From Nereocystis luetkeana (lineage: Eukaryota; Sar; Phaeophyceae; Laminariales; Laminariaceae), in NCBI GenBank assembly GCA_031213475.1, contig JARUPZ010000023.1, positions 9,566,157 to 9,630,156 on the forward strand: 64,000 bases of DNA, written 5' to 3'. The notes under the pieces are model-generated. The model was not told where the DNA came from and did not search any database. It worked only from the letters and a program-made list of their open reading frames with translations. Below are positions 31,301 through 33,870 of this stretch, piece after piece. The translations under genes and the position numbers were made by a program. Within the stretch, counting starts at the first letter, position 1; the number at the start of each line of letters is the position of its first letter.

Positions 31301-32069
31301 CTCCAAGGAAGATAAATAAAAATAAATAAATAAAAATGTAAACTGTACCCCTGTTGAGGCATGATTGCTTGTATGTTGATGGTTCATGGAAATGGTCGGT
31401 ATCCAAGCGGTGCGTGTGTGACGCGCTCGCGGGCGGAACGGCAACCCGACGCCCCGTGCCTCACCGTGACGTGTCTCTCGCTCTTTCGTCTCCGCCTTGT
31501 ACGTGTGCCCCACGTGTTCGTCCGTCCTCAAAAAATGCACCGCCCTCTTCGTCTAAATGTTTTGCTGTTCTGCTGTGGGAAAATGAATGCACGCGTCCTC
31601 GACCGACCGATGTATGTTTTCCTTGCATGTTGTTATGACCGTGCCATTGGGTTGTTGCGTTGGTTTTGGGGCTTTTTACCTGTTTTTTTTTTGTTTTTTT
31701 TTGTTTTTTTTCAATGTGGCGTGAAATTATGTGTTGCATGGTTCATGTGTGTTTTGTGACGGGTGTGTCTTTGTTGTTGCTACGCAGGATAAGCACGTGG
31801 TGGTGTCAATGTGTCCATTCCCGGAGGTGTACGCGTTACTTTTCGTGCTTCACGTTGTTTTGTTGTGTGCGTGTTTGTTCTGGTTCTGCGTTTGTTTTTA
31901 TTTTTGTATGTTTTTGTTTTTGCGGCCCGCAGCGTCAGCAGCAGCGAGAGCAGGAGCAGCGCGTGAAGTGGGAGCAAGCCCAGGTTCAGAAACTGGCCCG
32001 AGAGCTGGCGCTGAAGGAGGAGCAGGTAGAGCACGTGAGACGGAGGGCGGTGGAGGAGTGGGAGGATGA
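1037..32069 (+). CDS. NB-ARC-TPR multidomain protein, 30 exons, 5' partial
   Basis: Rebuilt by eye from splice sites, phases and protein similarity. Exons: 1037-1239, 1903-2123, 2465-3410, 4622-4755, 5350-~5704, 6007-6117, 6683-6784, 8870-8995, 10614-10841, 11455-11640, 12619-12755, 13619-13769, 14999-15132, 16197-16344, 17143-17211, 17774-17874, 19113-19194, 19559-19627, 20289-20354, 20862-20975, 21451-21659, 21985-22177, 23476-23610, 24504-24679, 25256-25486, 26019-26139, 27646-27737, 29270-29525, 30171-30704, 31933-~32069. Reading phase matches across all junctions except inside exon 3 (G-tract frame breaks) and the uncertain donor of exon 5. The NB-ARC core shows Walker A GVTGVGKT and Walker B LLVVDDLWD; the C-terminal half carries kinesin-light-chain-type TPRs. 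Proteins with NB-ARC plus TPR are STAND ATPases, thought to switch by nucleotide exchange and to sense ligands with their repeats; a role as an immune-type receptor is inferred. The first visible exon begins at an acceptor, so the true start lies upstream. The last exon and stop are uncertain. Two adjacent genes is the main alternative, but no stop or start separates the halves. Confidence 0.8.
1903..2123 (+). CDS. Exon 2: basic then acidic linker
   Basis: Acceptor CTCCAG|C completes a split Ser codon. The peptide begins SKRKGLFKRSQSYNDAS, then an Asp-rich run (DDADDDDDQEDFLDD) and RGRKFLMRISTRNVNG. The end is either 2120 or 2123; both leave phase 1, and the second gives the stronger donor G|GTGAGC. 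The basic patch next to a Ser could be a phosphorylation or membrane-proximal site; that is inference. Low-complexity linker with no recognised domain. The preceding intron ends in a long CT-rich tract with a C run (1797-1812). Confidence 0.7.
2465..3410 (+). CDS. Exon 3: Asp-rich then Gly/Ala-rich linker with frame breaks
   Basis: Starts after GCGCGCAG and ends at TTTCAG|GTGCGT in phase 0. It opens with a Gly/Ser/Arg stretch, then an acidic tract (SDEWSDSESLEDSDDSDED followed by about 30 Asp/Ala), then Lys/Pro and Gly/Ala-rich sequence, ending PTNRPKGGRKSVQFQ. The 946-nt length is not compatible with one frame: coding-like sequence moves from frame 1 to frame 3 of the window, apparently across the G13 run at 2706-2718 and the G runs at 2785-2814. 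Either these homopolymers are misassembled or the allele is disrupted. Likely a disordered hinge. Confidence 0.6.
3683..3760. mobile_element. Diverged TTAA-type MITE relic
   Basis: The sequence CCGCAGTCCCGTTTTGGGGG at its left and CCAAATTGGGACT at its right match the two arms of the complete element at 57,424-57,520. The outermost bases and the TTAA flanks are gone. It lies in the intron between exons 3 and 4. Confidence 0.6.
4622..4755 (+). CDS. Exon 4: start of helical N-terminal region
   Basis: Acceptor GTGGCAG, donor CTCAG|GTACGC, enters in phase 0 and leaves in phase 2. The peptide is VPENEGLDSDTSDSPLPEFL, then a segment ending TDRAALRAVLDQL and a split Arg codon. A short acidic lead passes into an amphipathic helix that continues in exon 5. 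The intron before it (3411-4621) holds a diverged TTAA-type MITE (3683-3760) and T-rich DNA. The intron after it (4756-5349) holds degenerate ACCCACC-type tandem repeats at about 5150-5340. Confidence 0.7.
5350..5704 (+). CDS. Exon 5: helix end and Ser/Gly-rich linker, donor uncertain
   Basis: One base completes the Arg codon split in exon 4; then NALKRATNCEKGFTASRSAL, a Pro/Ser/Gly stretch and a Gly/Glu-rich tail. Exon 6 needs phase 0, which allows GT donors at 5636, 5663 or 5705; all are weak and sit in G-rich sequence, so the end could be tens of bases earlier. An in-frame stop at 5711 sets the latest limit. Following sequence 5705-6006 is G-rich then T-rich intron. Confidence 0.5.
6007..6117 (+). 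CDS. Exon 6: helical segment upstream of NB-ARC
   Basis: Acceptor GGACAG|GGC, donor TACGTG|GTATGT, 37 codons in phase 0. The peptide contains LPSLLACLKGLRRAGTALIE and ends RHFFCYV; Leu spacing fits one or two amphipathic helices. With exons 7-10 it forms a predicted helical region before the ATPase, the position taken by signalling bundles in other NLRs. Its family is not recognised. The intron after it (6118-6682) is T-rich then strongly CT-rich, with a C15 run near 6502. Confidence 0.7.
6683..6784 (+). CDS. Exon 7: helical segment
   Basis: Acceptor CCTCTCAG|GGA, donor GCTGCG|GTAAGC, 34 codons, phase 0 on both sides. The peptide runs GGFTELISTAEKAWTAISKR then a Pro/Ala turn and AVERVKAA. 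The last part of this exon, with its donor, is repeated in decayed form several times in the 2.1-kb intron that follows (6785-8869). That intron also has a (TGT)n tract at 7312-7342 and an (ATCC)n-type tract at 8722-8780; 7,350-8,700 shows nothing else recognisable. Confidence 0.75.
6875..7275 (+). repeat. Decayed tandem copies of exon 7 3' end and donor
   Basis: The unit at the end of exon 7 (GCCGCTGCCGTAGAGAGGGT..AAGGCTGCG|GTAAGCGACC) reappears, degraded, at about 6881-6925, 6970-7010, 7046-7095, 7138-7165 and 7238-7275. Each copy is followed by GACCGACC/CCTACCGACC and in most cases a CCCTCCCTCC tract, as in the original intron start. Spacing is about 80-100 bases. Confidence 0.75.
7312..7342 (+). 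repeat. (TGT)n microsatellite
   Basis: About ten TGT units in the intron between exons 7 and 8, immediately downstream of the decayed splice-junction copies. Confidence 0.9.
8722..8850 (+). repeat. (ATCC)n-type tract at intron end
   Basis: Imperfect ATCC/CACC tetranucleotides followed by a CT-rich stretch form the polypyrimidine tract before the exon 8 acceptor. Confidence 0.8.
8870..8995 (+). CDS. Exon 8: helical segment
   Basis: Acceptor TGTGTTAG|ATA, donor CTCAAG|GTATAG, exactly 42 codons in phase 0. Peptide IIEGTQLLEDHGGWPGDIPH, then RLVVRMVRGLLERDGERLK. It has no internal start and is easily missed by ORF search, but the phase, the pyrimidine tract and the continuity of the helical pattern support it. 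The next intron (8996-10613) holds a MITE at 9793-9899 and a short CAG tract near 10,321; the remainder is unremarkable AT-richer DNA. Confidence 0.7.
9793..9899. mobile_element. MITE family 1, copy a
   Basis: Terminal inverted repeats: left ATTACGGGGGACCATAGTTA, right its complement ending CCCCCGTAAT. The interior is AT-rich with a TTTGGTCCTA motif. Length 107. The flanks read TACT/AATATT; a TA target duplication is possible. No coding capacity. Confidence 0.9.
10614..10841 (+). CDS. Exon 9: helical segment before NB-ARC
   Basis: Acceptor TTTCCAG|GAG, donor ATTGAG|GTGGGT, 76 codons in phase 0. The peptide starts ELSRRIATAARAPIVVGDVF and includes LDKAARTHEKLRTLSELLAP. Mostly helical with an acidic loop; no family recognised. 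The intron after it (10842-11454) contains several G tracts (10868-10890, 11011-11025, 11205-11230) and repeated AACCGAACC near the acceptor. Confidence 0.75.
11455..11640 (+). CDS. Exon 10: helix and Pro-rich lead into NB-ARC
   Basis: Acceptor GCGCGCAG|GAC, donor ATGCAG|GTGATT, 62 codons in phase 0. Begins DMSALLWRAHDMLYARVDAN and ends in a Pro-rich segment PELPPHHLPRLAMQ. A Pro-rich stretch just before the P-loop exon is common in NB-ARC proteins, where it packs beside the nucleotide. The intron 11641-12618 has no repeat I recognise apart from a TACCTGGTA word at 11,708. Confidence 0.75.
12619..12755 (+). CDS. Exon 11: NB-ARC Walker A (P-loop)
   Basis: Acceptor ATATTAG|GAG chosen because it gives the required phase 0 and a sensible lead (ERVAAGLLGRVSPWDPPMVI); an in-frame stop lies just upstream. 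It contains ITGVTGVGKTVLAAAVAR, a textbook Walker A (GxxGxGKT) with the downstream helix. It ends in phase 2 at CACTTCAG|GTGAGG. The Lys and Thr that bind the phosphates are intact. The following intron (12756-13618) carries three partial copies of the G-headed repeat at 12,777-13,110. Confidence 0.9.
12777..13110 (+). repeat. Three nested G-headed repeat copies
   Basis: First copy: G tract, then GTACTCGATATCATGCAGG, the CGCATCC..GGACGGAGCACGTCGGGTTTTC core and CACCAAGCGCGAAGCG. Second: GGTACGCAC then GTGACCATTAACCACGCATCC and CCGTTCCTACTCCTAATAG. Third: a short head ending GGCCGTAGTCGTAAGAC. All three start at a G-rich tract. Confidence 0.8.
13619..13769 (+). CDS. Exon 12: NB-ARC, post-P-loop segment
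   Basis: Acceptor TCACACAG|A completes Arg; the peptide is RDGIFWLPAGKDATERLPWL, then EYLAVQLMLSCG and a Gly/Lys loop. The FxDGIFWLPAG strand is the usual NB-ARC segment between Walker A and Walker B. Donor AAGCAG|GTGCGG, phase 0. The following intron (13770-14998) contains a long copy of the G-headed repeat (13833-14160) and a T-rich stretch (14,620-14,950). Confidence 0.88.
13833..14160 (+). repeat. G-headed repeat, two copies
   Basis: A G10 run leads into the TCATTTGTTACTTGCCTTAG subfamily (to about 13,920), immediately followed by the GCATGGCCGTAGTCGT subfamily with its downstream body (CACCGAGCGCGAAGCGCCGTG, AGCTGCATCCTGCTTAAGAG, GGACTTGCAATATATGACAG). It lies in the intron between exons 12 and 13. 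Confidence 0.85.
14999..15132 (+). CDS. Exon 13: NB-ARC Walker B
   Basis: Acceptor ATGACAG|GAT, donor GATAG|GTGGGT, phase 0 in and 2 out. After an acidic loop and a helix (EVAAFLAAHLATRGL) comes TCLLVVDDLWDR, the kinase-2/Walker B strand with both Asp residues and the Trp typical of NB-ARC. The donor region of this exon is repeated in decayed form across the next intron (about 15,235-15,570), which is full of GATC words; 15,720-16,190 is G-rich then T-rich and otherwise plain. Confidence 0.9.
15235..15570 (+). repeat. Decayed copies of exon 13 donor region
   Basis: The segment after the exon 13 donor (GGTGGGTGTTTCACTCAGCG, then AGATCGGATCCCCG) recurs in altered form at about 15,250-15,320 (GGTTGGGTGTGTTTCACGCA..AGATCCCCGTG), 15,392-15,445 (GGTCGGGTTGGGTTTTGCAC..AGATCCCCGCA) and partly at 15,538-15,570. 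(AGATC)5 sits in the first copy. Confidence 0.65.
16197..16344 (+). CDS. Exon 14: NB-ARC strand after Walker B (RNBS-B-like)
   Basis: Acceptor ATTCAG|G completes Arg. The peptide reads ESLDQVRDLGFHVMVTANAE, then GLLWTQHGAG and ends EVVAVDRMDDDE. The hydrophobic strand ending VTAN corresponds to the sensor-1/RNBS-B position, where many NB-ARC proteins have Thr-Thr/Ser-Arg; here the Arg is replaced by Asn. Donor GACGAG|GTACGG, phase 0. The following intron (16345-17142) is rich in CAGTA/TACTG words between 16,430 and 16,930. Confidence 0.85.
16430..16930 (+). repeat. Intron stretch dense in CAGTA/TACTG words
   Basis: Many copies of TACTGTA, TACAGTA, GCAGTA and CAGCAGTA occur with no fixed period. 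No coding signal; it lies between exons 14 and 15. Confidence 0.6.
17143..17211 (+). CDS. Exon 15: NB-ARC, helix of the lid region
   Basis: Acceptor TACCCCAG|TGT, donor TCGGAG|GTATGC, 23 codons in phase 0: CKLLLKRCSGMEVAEW and then GSLRDSE. In NB-ARC proteins this is the short helix after the 'L..eea..Ll' motif. It is too short for an ORF search, but the phase and the fit between exons 14 and 16 support it. Confidence 0.78.
17255..17545 (+). repeat. Decayed copies of exon 16 acceptor side
   Basis: Two blocks about 220 bases apart share CATTCCGTCTGCCTCCC and a GAGCTTTGC/AAGCTTTGC start like that of exon 16. The second block is preceded by TCCGATCGATCGTTAAGCTT, matching TCCGATCGATCATCAAGCTT at the true acceptor (17,757-17,776). 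Confidence 0.7.
17774..17874 (+). CDS. Exon 16: NB-ARC ARC1 (GLPL position)
   Basis: Acceptor CATCAAG|CTT, phase 0; donor GCGAG|GTATAC, phase 2. Peptide LCRYAPHALVMIGTTLQGQG, then RHFSWAATRDALAR. It aligns with the 'C.GLPLAL..lG..L' motif of ARC1, but the Gly-Leu-Pro-Leu core reads Tyr-Ala-Pro-His. Both edges of this exon have decayed copies in the flanking introns: acceptor-side copies near 17,255 and 17,476, and a copy of the 3' end at about 17,960-18,050. Confidence 0.85.
17955..18060 (+). repeat. Partial duplicate of exon 16 3' end plus intron
   Basis: GGCAGGGCGGACACTTTTCG and GCTACACGGGATGCGCTCGC repeat the end of exon 16 (17,827-17,873) about 137 bases later. The shared GTCGTGGTNTTNTAGG and AAGGAGG run into a G tract in both copies. 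The duplicate lacks a GT at the donor place (GCGTATA). Confidence 0.85.
19113..19194 (+). CDS. Exon 17: NB-ARC ARC segment
   Basis: Acceptor TTTTTTCAG|G completes Arg, giving RTVELTRASLQSSGLHDPDY, then IALYSAGK; donor GGCAAG|GTGAGC, phase 0. The helix plus short loop precedes the 'L..L....r..fl.la.fP' segment in exon 18, as in other NB-ARC proteins. The preceding intron (17875-19112) has, after the duplicated exon end, an A-rich block of unique-looking sequence (18,120-18,480) that I cannot identify. Confidence 0.8.
19559..19627 (+). CDS. Exon 18: NB-ARC winged-helix start
   Basis: Acceptor TATGACAG|GTG, donor AGACAC|GTGAGT, 23 codons, phase 0: VCTLKLPDHIRNRYLHLAIL, then PRH. This matches 'sl..Lp..ir..f..Lavfp.d' at the ARC1/ARC2 border. 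The intron after it is filled by a minisatellite (19,706-20,178). Confidence 0.82.
19706..20178 (+). repeat. CTGACGGTTGACAGTAGTCC minisatellite
   Basis: About 22-25 degenerate units of CTGACGGTTGACAG(TAG)TCCTG, unit length varying around 18-23 bases, fill most of the intron between exons 18 and 19. Some units carry CTCACGGTTGGCAGTC variants grouped together (20,010-20,100), which suggests block expansion. Confidence 0.92.
20289..20354 (+). CDS. Exon 19: NB-ARC winged-helix, LW segment
   Basis: Acceptor CGATTCAG|GTT, donor GACGAG|GTGAGG, 22 codons, phase 0: VPAPEQMLESLWDTESDDVF, then DE. Pro..(L/M)..LW is the standard next element of the ARC2 winged helix. The downstream intron (20355-20861) has a G13 tract at 20,412 and is otherwise T-rich. 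Confidence 0.82.
20862..20975 (+). CDS. Exon 20: NB-ARC end, MHD-position segment
   Basis: Acceptor TGATCAG|GTC, donor AATTCG|GTTAGT, 38 codons, phase 0. Helix VLEKLRAHALLQPVTI, a loop, then TSSTQMDFILNS. The QMD occupies the place of the Met-His-Asp motif that senses nucleotide in plant and animal NLRs; the Asp is kept and the His is replaced by Met. The intron after it (20976-21450) starts with a C21 run and includes CA-rich sequence. Confidence 0.82.
21451..21659 (+). CDS. Exon 21: helical linker between NB-ARC and TPRs
   Basis: Acceptor CGTGACAG|GCC, donor TTATAG|GTAGGT, phase 0 in and 2 out. Starts AAGETVEHAAARMSLYLGRL, continues KVLKSGLGRKAGGKYLAMGR and ends EAYTDSIRAYR. The pattern is alpha-helical, possibly a degenerate first TPR or helical linker. 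GC-rich with no stop on the plus strand. Confidence 0.82.
21985..22177 (+). CDS. Exon 22: degenerate TPR / helical repeat
   Basis: Acceptor ACCTCAG|G completes Arg. The peptide is EKAIASGQGSSLKLAAAVKL, LADYLFLTVEKASAMEFYKE and a charged tail ending TQSFSAQ. 'LLADYLFLTVEKASAMEFYKEAL' has helix A/helix B spacing of a TPR. Donor GCACAG|GTGTGG, phase 0. The 1.3-kb intron that follows begins with a G-headed repeat fragment (22,195-22,270); 22,300-23,470 shows nothing I recognise. Confidence 0.8.
22195..22270 (+). repeat. G-headed repeat fragment
   Basis: A G-rich stretch with a G18 run, then GTACTCAATGTCGTGCATGG and CCGTAGTCGTATGATC. Only the head of the element is present, directly after the donor of exon 22. 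Confidence 0.8.
23476..23610 (+). CDS. Exon 23: TPR, with possible GC donor
   Basis: Acceptor TTCGCAG|GTC, phase 0. Peptide VLKGISRCLVAEGQLEEAEQ, then RFQKAMSMENARNPGASRAM and LEYCQ: a clear TPR (helix A, Gly turn, EAE...F..A). The best donor is TGTCAG|GCGAGT, a GC-AG type junction; using the GT two codons later (23,617) would also keep phase 0. The intron that follows carries a MITE at 23806-23909. Confidence 0.8.
23806..23909. mobile_element. MITE family 1, copy b
   Basis: Left end TACGGGGGACCATAGTAAGT, interior ACCAAATATTGTTGGTAAAA, right end GGTTTCCCGTAAT. The right arm is more degraded than the left. It lies in the intron after exon 23. Confidence 0.8.
24504..24679 (+). CDS. Exon 24: kinesin-light-chain-type TPR
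   Basis: Acceptor GTCGTGCAG|ATT, donor TACAG|GTGAGG, phase 0 in and 2 out. ILRQMGHFDRASAVGGQSLA followed by LVQTGPTGPHSAEAAVCVAS, then LAGLAAQQGKPTLSEELY. The 'GP..P..A.....LA.L...QG....E.LY' layout is typical of kinesin-light-chain TPRs. The next intron (24680-25255) is T-rich, then has AACCGAACC-type repeats (24,900-25,090). Confidence 0.85.
25256..25486 (+). CDS. Exon 25: two kinesin-light-chain-type TPRs
   Basis: Acceptor TGCTGCAG|G completes Arg. Peptide RSLAVALRVFGSRHPAVAAE, then TSVLAVFLVEHGRNREAEAC, YRQSMEIWERTLGPYSPELA and SGLNNLAILLFMEDRPG. The repeated LG..HP..A....LA.L....G...EAE..Y..S..I.E signature is the best TPR match in the gene. Donor CCGGG|GTGCGT, phase 2. The intron begins with a very long G/A-rich tract (25,500-25,585) leading into a G-headed repeat. 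Confidence 0.9.
25500..25660 (+). repeat. G-headed repeat with very long G/A tract
   Basis: About 80 bases of GGGGGA-type sequence lead into GTGCACTCGATATTATGCGT, GGCCGTAGTCGTATGACACA and GCATCC-like sequence ending at CGGGACGGAGAGCGTCAGGT. It follows the donor of exon 25. Confidence 0.8.
26019..26139 (+). CDS. Exon 26: TPR
   Basis: Acceptor GATGACAG|G completes Gly; the peptide is EAAATFQRSLDIRQRVLPPN, then SLETAQGLNNLALLYTSQGQ. Helix B of one TPR plus helix A of the next, so the intron sits between helices A and B. Donor GGCCAG|GTGCGC, phase 0. The following 1.5-kb intron holds three MITE copies (26191-26297, 27158-27269, 27466-27578). Confidence 0.88.
26191..26297. mobile_element. MITE family 1, copy c
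   Basis: 107 bases; left ATTACGGGGGACCATGGTTA, right TTAACTATGGTCCCCCGTAAT (one base beyond the left arm's span). The arms pair over more than 25 bases. The interior has AGGACCAAATATTGTT and a T-rich centre. One of the best-preserved copies. Confidence 0.92.
27158..27269. mobile_element. MITE family 1, copy d, with TACCTGGTA insertion
   Basis: Left TACGGGGGACCATAGTAAAT, right ATATGGTCCCCCGTAAT. At 27,240-27,248 the right arm reads TCCTACCTGGTATTTAATAT where copies c and g read TCC(T/C)ATTAACTAT: an extra CCTGG plus a duplicated TA. Confidence 0.88.
27466..27578. mobile_element. MITE family 1, copy e
   Basis: Left ATTACGGGGGAACATTGTAA, right TTACTATGGTCCCCCGTAAT. The interior carries CTTACTAACAACATTTGGTC, in the same orientation as copy a. 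The left arm has several substitutions. Confidence 0.88.
27646..27737 (+). CDS. Exon 27: TPR helix B
   Basis: Acceptor TTCCAAG|GAT, donor ACCTG|GTGAGA, phase 0 in, 2 out. Peptide DSTAAERLHREALSIREARL, then GRNHPEVAQT plus a split Cys. The HREAL.IRE..LG.NHPEVA signature is diagnostic of this TPR type. It joins helix A of exon 26 and helix A of exon 28 at the same TPR positions. Confidence 0.87.
28045..28680 (+). repeat. Near full-length G-headed repeat
   Basis: G tracts, then CGTACTGATGTCATGTATGG, GGGACGGAGCACGTCGGGTT, GCACCAAGCGCGAAGCACCG, CTTTCGAGACGGACTTGCAA, a body with GTGCACTATGTATCTGCCTC, GCGGAGTTAAGGTT, CTCGACCTCCAGCCGTGGTG and an end CGCCAACCGACGCCAGCCCA. The same order of blocks occurs at 58,086-58,612, so the full element is roughly 500-530 bases. 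No open frame is conserved between the two. Confidence 0.85.
29270..29525 (+). CDS. Exon 28: TPR with an inserted loop
   Basis: Acceptor ATCGCAG|C completes Cys (VAQTC-HNLALLLLKTG). After helix A, about 50 residues of Ser/Gly/Trp-containing low-complexity sequence are inserted, then helix B returns as CHTEAVRLLERALAVHRE. Donor CGAGAG|GTGCGA, phase 0. The insertion within a TPR is unusual for the family and probably forms an exposed loop. The preceding intron (27738-29269) contains a near full-length G-headed repeat (28,045-28,680). Confidence 0.85.
29545..29705 (+). repeat. Two G-headed repeat fragments
   Basis: A G18 run, then CACTCATGATCATGAATGGC and CGTAGTCGTATGATTGC; then a second G tract, GCACTTGCCTTGAGTCG and ACGGAGCACCGTTCCTACTC. 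Both are heads only. Confidence 0.8.
30171..30704 (+). CDS. Exon 29: last TPR turn and Gly/Ala/Val-rich tail
   Basis: Acceptor CGAAACAG|ACT, donor CGACAG|GTGAAA, 178 codons in phase 0. It begins TLGDEHPVTEESLQALKAAG, closing the TPR domain, then about 100 residues rich in Gly, Ala and Val with (Ala-Lys)n (EAKAKAKAKV), and a Pro/Ser segment ending QERAQERQ. The low-complexity tail is probably disordered. The intron before it (29526-30170) contains a G-headed repeat, a (CT)n tract (29,938-29,960) and ACAACA/AACCGAAC simple sequence. Confidence 0.82.
30740..31035 (+). repeat. G-headed repeat, head plus 3' body
   Basis: A G20 run then ACCCATGTGTTACTCGCCTT and CATTTACCACGCATC; after a second G tract (30,850) the 3' body appears (GTGTGGAGTTAAGGTTATCT, CTCGACCATCAGCCGTGGTG, TGGTTGTCTAGCTCACGCAG), matching the body of the copy at 58,086-58,612. 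The middle part is missing. Confidence 0.8.
31933..32069 (+). CDS. Exon 30: charged coiled-coil, 3' end uncertain
   Basis: Acceptor CCCGCAG|CGT, phase 0. Peptide RQQQREQEQRVKWEQAQVQK, then LARELALKEEQVEHVRRRAV and EEWEDEW: a strongly charged helix or coiled coil that continues the Gln/Glu/Arg end of exon 29. The open frame runs to a stop at 32,236, but after about 32,075 it becomes a (GGT)n-encoded hydrophobic string that is unlikely to be protein. Possible donors are at 32,035 (CAC|GTGAGA) or beyond the helix near 32,098; further exons may exist downstream. Confidence 0.65.
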
Positions 32070-32595
32070 GTGGACAGGGCCGCCATTTTTTTCTTTGGGT
32101 GCATGGGTTTTTGTTGTGGATGTGGTGGAAGTGGCGGTGGTGGTGGTGATGGTGGTGGTGGTGGTGATGGTGGGTTTTTATTTCGTTGTTATTGTGTTGG
32201 TCTTGTTCGTGCGCTTGTTTTTGTCGGCACCGCCGTAATACCCTGTGTATATGGCCATGGTCACAATATAGTAATTATGTTGGACTCGGACGTTTCGTGA
32301 GATAACACTGTTTTAATGTGTCGCCGCTACTGTTGGACTCGAACGTTCGACGTTCGTGAGGGGACAGTAGTATTTTTAATATGTTCGGGGCTACTATTAA
32401 TAGTAAAATACGGTGTGTTGTTTTCGCGCGTGGTCTATAGGCCGTTGTTTCTGTATACCTACGAATAAGTTTCTGCACGCCCAGGCCAGCCAGCGACCGC
32501 AGTCCGTATGCTACGTGCTCGTGTACGGACTATTCAATCATCATTCGTTTCGCGGAGATACTAAACCCCGTGGTCAGCCACATGAAACGGTTACA

Positions 32596-32633
32596 CCCGT
32601 ATTCCTTTCTTTCTTTCTTTCTTTCTTTCTTTC
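32596..32633 (+). repeat. (TTTC)n microsatellite
   Basis: About nine TTTC units downstream of the large gene. The surrounding sequence (32,240-32,850) has no recognisable gene; a CTTTGGGCTTTGG motif repeats at 32,737 and 32,787. Confidence 0.9.
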
Positions 32634-32851
32634 TGTCCGAGGGCATCTACGGCAGTACTCTTAGTAGCGCGCCCGGGGTCCGTACCGTTTCTTGTTCTTC
32701 CAGAGCATGCCAAGGTTGTTTATGCCCGGCGCTTTCTTTCTTTGGGCTTTGGGTGTAGTGTTGGGGTTGGTTTGGCGCTTTCTTTCTTTGGGCTTTGGTT
32801 GTGGTGTTGGTGTCGGTTTCGCTCCTCCTCTGACGTTCTTTGCATATATTA

Positions 32852-32960
32852 CGGGGAGGGGGGGGGGGGGGGGGGCGTACTTATTTGTTGCTTGCCTTAG
32901 TCATTTGACCATTGACCACGCATCCCTTTCGAGACGGAGCACCGTTCCTACTACTAATAG
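32852..32960 (+). repeat. G-headed repeat, TTTGTTGCTTGCC subfamily
   Basis: A G-rich tract, then CGTACTTATTTGTTGCTTGC, CATTTGACCATTGACCACGC and CGAGACGGAGCACCGTTCCT, ending ACTACTAATAG. A degraded MITE follows directly. Confidence 0.85.
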
Positions 32961-33069
32961 GGGGGATATTAAATAGGACCTACGGTACACACAAATACCT
33001 ATATATTTCGCTTTTTTTTCAACTATTAATGACAATATGTCGTCCTATTGTCACCATGGTCCATCGTAA
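32955..33069. mobile_element. MITE family 1, copy f (degraded)
   Basis: Left GGGGGGATATTAAATAGGAC, right GTCCTATTGTCACCATGGTC, then CATCGTAAAA. The interior matches the AAATACCTATATATTTCGC region of other copies. It abuts the G-headed repeat and ends about 140 bases before the assembly gap. Confidence 0.7.
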
Positions 33070-33205
33070 AATAGTACGGTATAAAAATAGGTATATATAG
33101 GTCATTGGATAGACGCAGGGTAAATTTTCAGCTTAGCCCAATTTAATGCGATACATATGTATACATGGAAACAACAAACGTACGTGTTTCAGCTTAAGCC
33201 CAATT

Positions 33206-33305
33206 NNNNNNNNNNNNNNNNNNNNNNNNNNNNNNNNNNNNNNNNNNNNNNNNNNNNNNNNNNNNNNNNNNNNNNNNNNNNNNNNNNNNNNNNNNNNNNN
33301 NNNNN
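33206..33305. other. Assembly gap (100 N)
   Basis: Exactly 100 N, the usual placeholder for a gap of unknown length. The left flank ends in CAGCTTAAGCCCAATT, which resembles CAGCTTAGCCCAATTTAATG at 33,130-33,149, so the gap may start in a short tandem repeat. Confidence 0.98.
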
Positions 33306-33332
33306 GTATGGGACTGCGGTGCTAAAAGGGTT
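33306..33332. mobile_element. TTAA-type MITE, right end only
   Basis: GGGACTGCGGTGCTAAAAGG then GTT matches the right terminus of the complete element at 57,424-57,520 (GGGACTGCGGTACTAAAGGG). The rest is lost in the gap. Confidence 0.7.
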
Positions 33333-33349
33333 GAGCAAAAGCTGAACGA

Positions 33350-33870
33350 TAAAGGAAAGCAGATTGAATCAAGCACGAGCAAAGCAGACCGGACTGAACG
33401 AATGACGTCAAGCGTGTATGTAAAGCAAACAGAGTGAGTGAGTGAGTGAAGCATAGCTTAGCAGAGCAAAGCAAAATTCCCCTAGGTTTACGTGGGGTCT
33501 TCTATGAACGGCAAGTTCATACGTGTGTCCGTAGGTACAGCAGACCAAAGCAAAACCGATTTTTGAAAGCAAGTCAGAGCAAAGCAGATTGAAATGTAGC
33601 AGCAGAGCGAAGCGATGCAGGTTGAAGCGAGAGCAAAGCTAAGAGAAGCAGATTTGAAGCAGATTGAATGAAGCATGGCAGAGCAATGCAGTTTGAAGCA
33701 TTGCAGAGCAGTGCAGATAGAAGCGCAGCAAGGCAACCATGCAGATTGAAGCGTAGCAGAGGAATGCAGATTGAAGCATGGCAGAACAAATGCAGCAGAT
33801 TGAACCATAGCGAATGCAAATTGAAGCATAGCAGAGCACTGCAGATATAATCGAAATGGAGCGGAGCTGA
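33350..33870 (+). repeat. GCAGATTGAAGC minisatellite
   Basis: Degenerate tandem units around GCAGATTGAAGCATAGCAGA, GCAATGCA, about 25-30 bases each. Open frames on the minus strand across it only translate the repeat (Ala/Ser/Cys/Leu-rich). Confidence 0.88.

Noticed and set aside
32876-32960. Recurring short peptide MTIDHASLSRR in several places, as a conserved small protein
   Set aside because: It is the plus-strand translation of the G-headed repeat core (ACCATTGACCACGCATCCCT) and occurs wherever that repeat lies.
33350-33870. Regular repeats as a CRISPR array
   Set aside because: Units are degenerate and adjacent without unique spacers, and the genome is eukaryotic.
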